From Actinobaculum suis (GTDB taxonomy: Bacteria; Actinomycetota; Actinomycetes; Actinomycetales; Actinomycetaceae), in contig NZ_FNAU01000010.1 of the NCBI RefSeq assembly GCF_900102025.1, forward strand, positions 1 to 64,000: a stretch of 64,000 nt of DNA, written 5' to 3'. Under the pieces are notes generated by a model. The model saw only the letters and a list, made by a program, of their open reading frames with translations. It was not told the origin of the DNA and did not search any database. A program made the translations under genes and the position numbers. Positions within the stretch are counted from its first letter, which is position 1. The number at the start of each line of letters is the position of its first letter. Shown piece after piece: positions 25,973 through 33,355 of this stretch.

Positions 25973-27733
25973 TTACTTGGCGGAAAGCACGGGATCGGTT
26001 ACTTCGAAGCTCACGCAGTCGATAAGCCCCAGATCTGTAATCGCCCATTCGGGGATCGCGGTAATAGCTAGGAAGAGGAGCTGGCCGAAAACCGATTCGA
26101 GGGTGGCCCCGAGCTGCTCGCGTGCAACCTCATCAAGATGGCTTTCTGCCCGGGCCATTTCTTCGGCCGGCAGGTCGGCCACAATCCCACCCACGGGCAA
26201 AGGCAGTTCGGCGAGCACTTCGCCGTCTGCTACTACAACTTGGCCGCCGCCAATTTCAGCTACCCGGTTGATCGCAAAAGCCACGTCTTCCGGCGTCGTA
26301 CCCGCTGCCACAATATTGTTATCGTCCGGGGAAGCCGAGGTGGCGATAGCTCCCCGCTTGAGCCCGAAGCCCTTAATGAAAGCCACCGGCAAGTTATTAG
26401 TTTTTCCGTACCGTTCCGCACACGCCACGTAAATAACGTCTTGGGAAATATCGGGCTGGACCTTCCCCTCCACGATCTCCAATTCCACTTCTTCGCCCGG
26501 GCGTTTGAAAGCCACACCGGTGGAAAGGACGATGGTTTGCACGCGGGCCCGCGTACCTTCGGCCGGCACCGCAATGCGCGCCGGTGTAACTTCAGGCAGG
26601 TGGAAAGTATTGAGCAGGATTTCGGAACGCTCCGGAGCTTGAGCGGGCCGTACCGGCTGACCCTCCCGGGCCACCACTTCCCCGCCCTTAATCACTACCG
26701 CCGGCCGGAAATCTTCCAAGCTATCTACCAGCAAAATATCGGCAAAACGGCCCGGCGTGATCGAACCGATCTGGTGATCCAAACGGTACATGCGAGCCGT
26801 GTTCACCGTGGCCATCTGGATCGCCGTCACCGGATCTACCCCGTGTTGGATCGCCAAACGCACCACGTAATCCAGGTGGCCGCGTTCCAAAATCCCGGTA
26901 GCCATCACGTCATCCGTGCAAAAACCAACGCGGTCGGCCGGGGCCCCCATTTGCGTAACCAGCTTGATATTTTCTTCCAGCATGGGAGCCGCCGTAGATT
27001 CGCGGATCAAAATATTGATCCCGTTGCGCAGCTTTTCGAGCTCTTCTTCCGGCGAATAAGACTCGTGGCACAGTGCTACCCCGCTCGCCGCATAGCCAGC
27101 CACTCGCCGCGCATCCACCAGCGGCGCACACCCAAAGGCCTGCAAACGGTTCCGCTCCGCCATATCCATGGCGGTCAAAACTTCTTCATCCCCGTATTCC
27201 ACGAACTCTTGCACGGTTTCCCACAAACCCACGCATTCTGGCAGATGCTGCACCTGTTCGTGTTCAGCTACACCAAACCGGTGGCCCACATTCGATTCCG
27301 GAACCGTGTAGGGAGCCTTGGCCGGCGCGCCCCACCACACCCGCATGGGCGCAGTTTCCGCTTCCGCCAAGAATTCCTTAACACCTTCCAGCCCGGCTAC
27401 CACCAAAATCTGGTCCAACCCAGAAATCGCCGAAGTCGTGCCATAGCGCGAAACCAAATCCGCGAACATGGTGACCGAAAGCTTCGAACATTCGATATGC
27501 AGGTGGCCATCAATCAGCCCTGGGGTGAGATAGCGCCCCTCCGCGTCAATAATCTTGGTTTCCGGGCCGCGCTGGGCTTCCACATCACCCACAGCCGCCA
27601 CCCGGCCTTCCGCAATCGCCACCGAAGCCGGGTAAATCTCCCCGGTCATCACATTGACCAGCTGCCCGCCGTCAATAATCACGTCTGCGTGGGCACGTCC
27701 ATAAGCAACATCGAGTAGGTGCCGATTCGGCAT
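25973..27733 (-). CDS. ade: Adenine deaminase
   Basis: Amidohydrolase of 586 residues converting adenine to hypoxanthine and ammonia. LTPGLIDGHLHIECSKLS near residue 70 holds the metal histidines. GFCTDDVMATGIL and the C-terminal ADE-specific part with TSASPDDNNIVAAGT are typical. Start ATG 27733 has AAAGGAG upstream; an earlier in-frame codon at 27778 lacks one. It lies 63 bp after the NCS1 permease on the same strand, so uptake and deamination of purine bases are likely co-expressed. Confidence 0.95.
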   Translation of the reverse strand: MPNRHLLDVAYGRAHADVIIDGGQLVNVMTGEIYPASVAIAEGRVAAVGDVEAQRGPETKIIDAEGRYLTPGLIDGHLHIECSKLSVTMFADLVSRYGTTSAISGLDQILVVAGLEGVKEFLAEAETAPMRVWWGAPAKAPYTVPESNVGHRFGVAEHEQVQHLPECVGLWETVQEFVEYGDEEVLTAMDMAERNRLQAFGCAPLVDARRVAGYAASGVALCHESYSPEEELEKLRNGINILIRESTAAPMLEENIKLVTQMGAPADRVGFCTDDVMATGILERGHLDYVVRLAIQHGVDPVTAIQMATVNTARMYRLDHQIGSITPGRFADILLVDSLEDFRPAVVIKGGEVVAREGQPVRPAQAPERSEILLNTFHLPEVTPARIAVPAEGTRARVQTIVLSTGVAFKRPGEEVELEIVEGKVQPDISQDVIYVACAERYGKTNNLPVAFIKGFGLKRGAIATSASPDDNNIVAAGTTPEDVAFAINRVAEIGGGQVVVADGEVLAELPLPVGGIVADLPAEEMARAESHLDEVAREQLGATLESVFGQLLFLAITAIPEWAITDLGLIDCVSFEVTDPVLSAK

Positions 27734-27796
27734 GTTTTCTCCTTTGTGTGTTTCCCGGGAACAGGTTTGCGTTCCCAAAATCTGCTGTTGATGTTG

Positions 27797-29527
27797 TTAG
27801 TTATTAGATACAGGAACGGTTTGTACCGCTACTGTTTGTACCGCCCGGTCTAGCGGGGTTTCATTATCGTGACGATCTAGCGCGGTCCCGTTATCGTCAC
27901 GGTCTAGCCGGCTTTCGCTGGCGTGACGGTCTAACGAAGTTTCATTATCGAAACGATCTAGCCGAGTTTCGTTGTTTTGCGGAAGGGCGGCCGCATTGTG
28001 CTTGCCGCGCTTGACCAGCAGGAACACGAAGCTGGCCACGAGAGCGCCGGCCACGATCGAAAGGTCGGGAGCACTGGCCGCCTCTAACCCGGCACCGCGC
28101 GCAATCGCCGCGGCTAGCGGGCCGGTGAAATACCCGGTATTAGAAAACAGCCAGGCCGCGACCATGCCGGCGAGCATTGCGCCCATACCGTCCCAGCGAA
28201 TCCCGGCCCTTCCCCAGTACGGGCCGCCCGGACCCTCGGCGGCCAGGCCGGCCAGGTCATAACGGCCGGCGCGGGAGACGGCGTCGCACACGTACACTGC
28301 CACCCAAGGTGCCAACCAAATCGAAAGCGAAGCAACGAAAGCGTTGAGCAGATCGTAGAAACTGGACTGGGAAACCGCGACCACAGCGACCACCGCGCAA
28401 ATCACCGAATCAAGAATCACGATCTTTTCGCGCGAAACCCTAAAACCTGCAGTCTGCAAATTCAGACCGGAAGAATAGAGGTTCGTCCCGTTTTGGATCA
28501 GCAGGCCGAACATGACGAGCAACAAGAAGGGAATCGCGAAAGCTGCGGGCAATACCGCGGGGACGGCGAGCGGATTGGAAAGGTCTACGTCTGGCCCCAC
28601 CGCTACCGTGGCCATCGCCGCACCCAAACTCTGCAGCAGCACATACGGTACGAAACCGCCCAGGCTCGCCGCCCACGCAATCTGCGCCCAAGTAGAGCCT
28701 CCTGCGCGCTTGGCTTGCTCGGAACCAGCGGCCTGCTTGGCTTGCCCGGAACCGGCGGCCCGTTTGGCTTGCCCGGAACCAGTTGCGCGTTTTCCGTGCC
28801 CGCGCGAGTTATCCGGAATGGGTAGATAGCGAGAGAAGTTACCACCACTCGGTGCCCAGGACAGTCCGCCCGAAACCATGACCAGCGAGATCGCGGAAAC
28901 GAACGTGGCAAGGGAGGTGCCCGCGGCGGCGTCGGCCCCGGTTCCTACCTGCCCGCCCAGCTGTACTTGCGGCACAATCAGTACCGCGAGAACTGCGAAA
29001 GCAAGCGCGAAAACGATGGTCGCGTATTTTTGCGCGGCCATGAGGAAGCGGTGCCCCACGAGCGGCATAATGGCTTGCGCGGCCGCTAGTACGACGACGG
29101 CTACCACCATTTGCGGGCCCGCCAAGATGATTCCGAAACGCTCCAGGAGCGCGGCGGCCGCATAGTAGACCAGGATTAAGCCGCCCGCTTCAAAGCCGAG
29201 CAGCATGAGCCAAGAGAAGACGCCGTTCATGCGCGCCCCGCGCGTGCCCAACCAGGAGCGGGAAATCGTCATGGTGGTGGTGCCGGTAGCCGGGCCTTGC
29301 AAAGAAGTGAAGCCAAGTAAGGGGTAGGCCAACAGGTTACCGATGAGGATTACTAGTAAGGATTCTGGCAAGGTGAGCCCATATAGCAAGGGCAACATTG
29401 CTCCGTAACTTACCGTGAAAATATTTGTTGTGGTGCCAGCCCATAAAAAGAAAAGATCACGGGGTTTGCCATAACGTTCGTTTTCTGGGACTAGATCAAT
29501 ACCGCGCTTTTCGAGCGTGCCTGCCAT
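27797..29527 (-). CDS. NCS1-family purine/cytosine permease with repeat expansions
   Basis: Membrane transporter of 576 residues with about 12 helices. RYGKPRDLFFLWAGTTTNIF near the N-terminus and FTSLQGPATGTTTMTISRSW are NCS1 features. With ade downstream, the substrate is probably adenine, hypoxanthine or cytosine. Two insertions are odd: a cytoplasmic loop near residue 240 with repeated GSGQAKRAAGSGQAKQA, and a C-terminal tail with five nine-residue units of the type DNETPLDRH. Start ATG 29527 has TAGGAG upstream; the in-frame extension to 29596 lacks similarity. Confidence 0.9.
   Translation of the reverse strand: MAGTLEKRGIDLVPENERYGKPRDLFFLWAGTTTNIFTVSYGAMLPLLYGLTLPESLLVILIGNLLAYPLLGFTSLQGPATGTTTMTISRSWLGTRGARMNGVFSWLMLLGFEAGGLILVYYAAAALLERFGIILAGPQMVVAVVVLAAAQAIMPLVGHRFLMAAQKYATIVFALAFAVLAVLIVPQVQLGGQVGTGADAAAGTSLATFVSAISLVMVSGGLSWAPSGGNFSRYLPIPDNSRGHGKRATGSGQAKRAAGSGQAKQAAGSEQAKRAGGSTWAQIAWAASLGGFVPYVLLQSLGAAMATVAVGPDVDLSNPLAVPAVLPAAFAIPFLLLVMFGLLIQNGTNLYSSGLNLQTAGFRVSREKIVILDSVICAVVAVVAVSQSSFYDLLNAFVASLSIWLAPWVAVYVCDAVSRAGRYDLAGLAAEGPGGPYWGRAGIRWDGMGAMLAGMVAAWLFSNTGYFTGPLAAAIARGAGLEAASAPDLSIVAGALVASFVFLLVKRGKHNAAALPQNNETRLDRFDNETSLDRHASESRLDRDDNGTALDRHDNETPLDRAVQTVAVQTVPVSNN
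27846..27980 (-). repeat. Five 27-bp in-frame repeats at the permease C-terminus
   Basis: Units of 27 bp begin at 27846, 27873, 27900, 27927 and 27954 and encode variants of HDNETPLDR. Period and frame are kept, so copy number can vary without changing the membrane domain. Confidence 0.9.
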
Positions 29528-29872
29528 CGTTCTCCTACGGACGTGCGTTCGGTGCTGGCCGCAGGCGGGCGGCACGTGAGGCGCAACCAAACACATGAAT
29601 AGAACGTGGCGCTTTGACGCGCCACGCCACTATTCAAGCGCCGCAAAACCCAAAAATCGAGCCCTCGTCCACCAAGTGGACAGCATTCCGCTCACCATGT
29701 GAGACGCTGTGAGAACTTTTCGCGGCTCAGTTGGTTTTCACGAATTTGTACGTACCACCCGCCGTGTCAAAGCTCACGCGCCAGCTACTGCGCTTGCCGG
29801 CGACTGCGCTTGCCGGTCGCCGGCTACCGCAGACCGATGTTTACCGCGCCTGTCGCCTACCGCGCCCGGCGC
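29528..29872 (-). other. Leader region of the permease gene with hairpins
   Basis: 345 bp between the helicase stop and the permease start. AATAG plus GTGGCGC at 29598-29612 pair with GCGCCAC plus CTATT at 29619-29634, a two-part stem about 70 bp before the start codon. GTCCAC/GTGGAC at 29667-29681, followed on the minus strand by a short T-run, may terminate the helicase transcript. Further upstream are repeated GCCGGCAAGCGCAGT segments. No known riboswitch was recognised. Confidence 0.5.
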
Positions 29873-31654
29873 CTACCGGCGGCCGACGAACCAGTTTTGG
29901 ATCTTCTTCACGCGGGCTTCGATCTGCTCGGCAGAGGCGCGAGCCACTTCCGGCCCGCCGCAGGCCCGCCGCAATTCGGTATGGATGAGCGCGTGCGGAT
30001 CGCCCGTCTTTTGGGCATAGGCCGCCACCAGTTGGGAAAGCTGTTTGCGAGCTTTACGCCGCCTTTGAGTTTCCGATTGGGCGGCAGGTTTCTTCTCTCC
30101 ATTGCGGCGATGGCGTGCTTGCTCCGCCTGGCGTTGGCGCAACAAAGTAGTCACTTGTTCGGGTTCGAGCAACCCGGGAATCCCCAAAAAGTCTGCTTCT
30201 TCATCCGAACCGACCTCTGCACCCAGGCCAAACTGGCCGCCGTCGAAAAGCGCGCGGTCAAAAGCGGCACCCGATTCGAGCGCCTCAAACCCTGGCAAAG
30301 CCAGATCTTCTTCCGCTTTTTCTTCCCGGTTGGCCGCTTCCAGCGCCGCATCATCCCACCCGGTTTCGCCCTTCCGGACCGAAATCACGTGGTCGCGCTG
30401 TTTTTCCAGTTCGGAAGCCAATTCCAGCAGTTGCGGCACGGAAGGCAAGAACACGGTTGCGGTTTCTCCGCGCCGGCGCGCCCGCACGAAACGGCCAATC
30501 GCCTGCGCAAAGAACAGCGGTGTGGAAGCCGAAGTGGCATATACACCAACCGCTAGGCGCGGTACGTCTACCCCTTCCGAAACCATGCGCACCGCCACCA
30601 TCCACCGGCTCGTCCCCTCGGAAAATTCGGCGATCTTATCGTTAGCGGAAGCATCATCAGAAAGCACCAGGGTGGGTTCTTCTCCAGACACTTGCGCCAA
30701 AACTTGCGCATAAGCCCGCGCATCAGCCTGGTTGGAGGCAATCACCAAACCACCCGAATCGGGAATCGAACGCCGCACCACGGTGAGCCGTTCATCCGCA
30801 GCGGCCATTACCGCCGGGATCCACTCCCCTTCCGGATTGAGCGCGGTGCGCCACGCCTGGGAAGTCATGTCCTTCGTAAGCGGCTCCCCCAGGGTTGCTT
30901 CTACCACATCCCCGTGCTTGGTTTGCCAGCGCATCTGCCCCGAATAGGAAAGGAACATGACCGGGCGCACTACCCCATCCCGTAGTGCCTGTTCGTAGCC
31001 GTACTGGTAATCCGGTTTGGAGGTGAGATTACCGTAAGCATCCTTTTCGTATTCCACGAAGGGAATTTGCGAAGTGTCCGAACGGAAAGGCGTTCCCGTC
31101 AAGGAAAGCCGCCGCACGGCCGGATCAAAGGCTTCCCGGATAGCTTCACCCCAACTCAAAGCGTCCCCGCCGTGATGTACTTCGTCCAAAATCACGAAGG
31201 TACGCCGCGCCTGGGTGCGTTTCTTATGTAGCGCACTATTGGCCGCCACCTGCGCATAGGTCACGCACACGCCGTTGAAGAAATCGCCTTCCCAGCGTTG
31301 CGCATTAGTGAAATCGGGATCCAGTTGGATGCCCACCCGCGCTGCCGCATTCGCCCACTGCGTTTTCAGATGCTCGGTAGGGCAAACCACAGTAATAGTT
31401 TCGATAATTCCGTGCGCGAGTAGTTCCACGGCCACGCGCAAAGCAAAAGTCGTTTTCCCAGCCCCCGGAGTCGCTACCGCCAAGAAATCCTGGGCTTGCA
31501 AATCCATGTATTGCTGGAGTGCTTCTGCCTGCCAGGCGCGCAAAGACGACGTCGTACCCCAAGCCGCGCGCCGTGGATACGCCGGCGAAAGTGTTTCGGC
31601 GGCGTGACGCGAAGGAGATTGTGGATTGCGCGGCTGGTTACTTTCGGGCCTCAC
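29873..31654 (-). CDS. DEAD/DEAH-box helicase (XPB/ResIII-like)
   Basis: Superfamily 2 helicase of 593 residues. Walker A is ATPGAGKTTF near 61-70, the DEVHHG box is near 155, SLTGTPFR is motif III, and the C-terminal RecA domain has QAIGRFVRARRRGE (motif VI). A long charged linker and a Lys/Arg-rich C-terminus follow. This helicase next to DUF3039 is a conserved actinobacterial pair; here they overlap by 4 nt. The role is probably in DNA repair or RNA metabolism, not established. Confidence 0.9.
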   Translation of the reverse strand: MRPESNQPRNPQSPSRHAAETLSPAYPRRAAWGTTSSLRAWQAEALQQYMDLQAQDFLAVATPGAGKTTFALRVAVELLAHGIIETITVVCPTEHLKTQWANAAARVGIQLDPDFTNAQRWEGDFFNGVCVTYAQVAANSALHKKRTQARRTFVILDEVHHGGDALSWGEAIREAFDPAVRRLSLTGTPFRSDTSQIPFVEYEKDAYGNLTSKPDYQYGYEQALRDGVVRPVMFLSYSGQMRWQTKHGDVVEATLGEPLTKDMTSQAWRTALNPEGEWIPAVMAAADERLTVVRRSIPDSGGLVIASNQADARAYAQVLAQVSGEEPTLVLSDDASANDKIAEFSEGTSRWMVAVRMVSEGVDVPRLAVGVYATSASTPLFFAQAIGRFVRARRRGETATVFLPSVPQLLELASELEKQRDHVISVRKGETGWDDAALEAANREEKAEEDLALPGFEALESGAAFDRALFDGGQFGLGAEVGSDEEADFLGIPGLLEPEQVTTLLRQRQAEQARHRRNGEKKPAAQSETQRRRKARKQLSQLVAAYAQKTGDPHALIHTELRRACGGPEVARASAEQIEARVKKIQNWFVGRR

Positions 31655-32226
31655 TGGCCGCTTCCCGGAACGTCCGGGCCGAAGGGCCAGGCAGAACCCT
31701 GGTTGCCCATCTGTTCATGGATTTCTTTGCACATGGGGCAAATCGGGAAATTATCAGGGTTGCGAGTAGGTACCCACACTTTCCCGCACAGGGCCACCAC
31801 CGGCTTACCGGTGAAAGCTGATTCGAGTTGCCGGTCCTTACGCACGTAGTGGGCGAAACGTTCATCGTCGCCATCTGAGAGCTGCTCCTCGGTTCTTTCG
31901 AGGATACCTACCGATTGGGAACCTTCCGGATTCGGCCCTTCCGGCTGCCCGGGCCCTGCCGGCGGTTCCGGTTGTGAGGCCGTAGCCTTCGCCGTAGCAA
32001 GCGCAGCCGAAACCGGTGCGGCCGTGCCGGTAGCGGCCGGTGATACGGCCGGGGCCGCCGAGGCTGCCGAGGCTGCTGGGGCCGCCAAGGCTGCCGGGGC
32101 CGCCGAGGCTGCCGAGGCTGCTGGGGCCGCCAAGGCTGCCGGGGCCGCCGAGGCTACCGGGGCCGCGTAAGACGTAGCGGCCGGAGCAGAGCCAGAAACA
32201 AAGTACGCGCAGGAGGAATCGATCAT
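31651..32226 (-). CDS. DUF3039 protein with Ala-rich repeat insertion
   Basis: A 191-residue protein whose C-terminal 70 residues are the DUF3039 domain (ERTEEQLSDGDDERFAHYVR, then PVVALCGKVWVPTRNPDNF and CPMCKEIHEQM with a CGK...CPMC pair that may bind metal). DUF3039 proteins are usually under 100 residues. The extra N-terminal part is an Ala-rich stretch from two copies of a 45-bp unit (about 32054-32143). Start ATG 32226 is preferred because upstream codons are not conserved. It overlaps the helicase by 4 nt. Confidence 0.85.
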   Translation of the reverse strand: MIDSSCAYFVSGSAPAATSYAAPVASAAPAALAAPAASAASAAPAALAAPAASAASAAPAVSPAATGTAAPVSAALATAKATASQPEPPAGPGQPEGPNPEGSQSVGILERTEEQLSDGDDERFAHYVRKDRQLESAFTGKPVVALCGKVWVPTRNPDNFPICPMCKEIHEQMGNQGSAWPFGPDVPGSGQ

Positions 32227-32569
32227 GGCCCTGATTCTAGTGGTAGTTTCTGGGAGTGCCAGCCCCGCCCCGGTGAGAAACTCGACGGCGCCCTGCACCG
32301 GCGCCGACACTGCACCGGCACAGCACCGCCGCACCAGCACCGTACCGAAATCACACCCGCACCGCACCGGCGCCGCCAAACACAACCAGGGCCGAAGAGC
32401 CAAGGGGCCCGCTAGATACAACGAGGGGCCCCGTTCCCGGAGCCCCCGCATTCAATTCACTTGCACTCGCATCACTCGCACTCGCAAGTGTTTCAGGCAT
32501 GTTGCAGATGCAGCGATAACGTGTGCATCCGCAATATGCCTCTCGTTACCTGTTAAATGCTCGCGCAGC
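32227..32569. other. Spacer between hup and DUF3039 with a long hairpin
   Basis: No gene seen in 343 bp. AGGCAT-TTGC-GATGCA at 32495-32512 pairs with TGCATC-GCAA-ATGCCT at 32524-32541, 16 pairs with two mismatches, about 30 bp after hup; it may be the hup terminator or a 3' stabiliser. A second stem, GGGGCCC at 32404 with GGGCCCC at 32426, and CACCGGCGCCG-type repetition fill the rest. Confidence 0.6.
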
Positions 32570-32851
32570 TTACTTCTGCACGGCCTTCTTCAGGTTCGAA
32601 CCGGCCGTAATCTTCACGCCGTAGCCAGCAGGAATTTCGATTTCCTCGCCGGTGCGCGGATTGCGGCCCTTGCGAGCAGCACGCTCGGTGCGCTCGAAGG
32701 ACATAAGACCGGTGATCTTTACCGGTTCGCCCTTGGAAAGGGAGTCAACAAGCACGGTCTGCAGAGCAGCAATGGCACGATCGGAATCAGCCTTGGTGAG
32801 GCCCGATTCTTCGGCGATAGCTGCAATAAGTTCAGTACGGTTGAGGGACAT
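32570..32851 (-). CDS. hup: HU-family DNA-binding protein
   Basis: Nucleoid protein of 93 residues. MSLNRTELIAAIAEESGLTK begins the dimer helices and GRNPRTGEEIEIPAGYGVKI is the DNA-wrapping arm with the Pro that intercalates. It lacks the long Lys/Ala tail of mycobacterial HupB. Expressed alone; AGAGGAATTCG precedes the ATG. Confidence 0.97.
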   Translation of the reverse strand: MSLNRTELIAAIAEESGLTKADSDRAIAALQTVLVDSLSKGEPVKITGLMSFERTERAARKGRNPRTGEEIEIPAGYGVKITAGSNLKKAVQK

Positions 32852-33109
32852 TCGAATTCCTCTCGATAAGTTGTTCTTTTGTCAATGGCTCATCTGAAGC
32901 CACTAGGCAGAAATGTAGCGGAATCTTCCCGTTTTTTCCCTCAAAAAACGCAATTTTGCGCGTGTCGTAACTCATCTCGCTATTTTACTTTTACTTTTAG
33001 CCGCATCCGTGCATAATTCGCACCTTAACCTGGCCCTATGGGAGTGAGGGCAATAACTCGCGCTACCTGCAAAAAACGTGGGTATCATGCTGGAGGCGTA
33101 CGAGCCCCC

Positions 33110-33355
33110 ATGCCAAGGTTGCAGGATATTATTTCCGCCACCCGCCTCCGCCGCGGTAAGATTTGCCTTATAGAGCTGGAAGAACCGCGGGATTTCGCGG
33201 TTTTCAGCGGCTCATCCCCGGTGTTTTCACCGCTCCCGGTATTGCTTGCCCCGATAGCCAATCGCGGCCGCGAACGTATCGGGCCGCAAGCCCCGCTCGT
33301 AGTCGAGCACCGCAAGGGTTCGGTTACCGGCCAACTGGAAAGGCAGAATGAGTGA
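33110..33355 (+). CDS. Possible small protein coupled to mprF
   Basis: A frame of 81 residues from the ATG at 33110 (or 105 from 33038) ends in TGA that overlaps the mprF GTG as GTGA, the usual sign of translational coupling. The peptide (MPRLQDIISATRLRRGKICL onward) matches no family I know and has no signal or membrane segment. No good ribosome site precedes it. It could be a leader peptide or a chance frame. Confidence 0.3.
   Translation: MPRLQDIISATRLRRGKICLIELEEPRDFAVFSGSSPVFSPLPVLLAPIANRGRERIGPQAPLVVEHRKGSVTGQLERQNE

Noticed and set aside
26138-27718. A 526-codon plus-strand frame opposite ade
   Set aside because: It is the antisense of a clear adenine deaminase, rich in His and Arg from complementary codons and without any family motif.
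29528-29700. Purine riboswitch before the permease
   Set aside because: The conserved core of the purine aptamer and its loop-loop pattern are not present.
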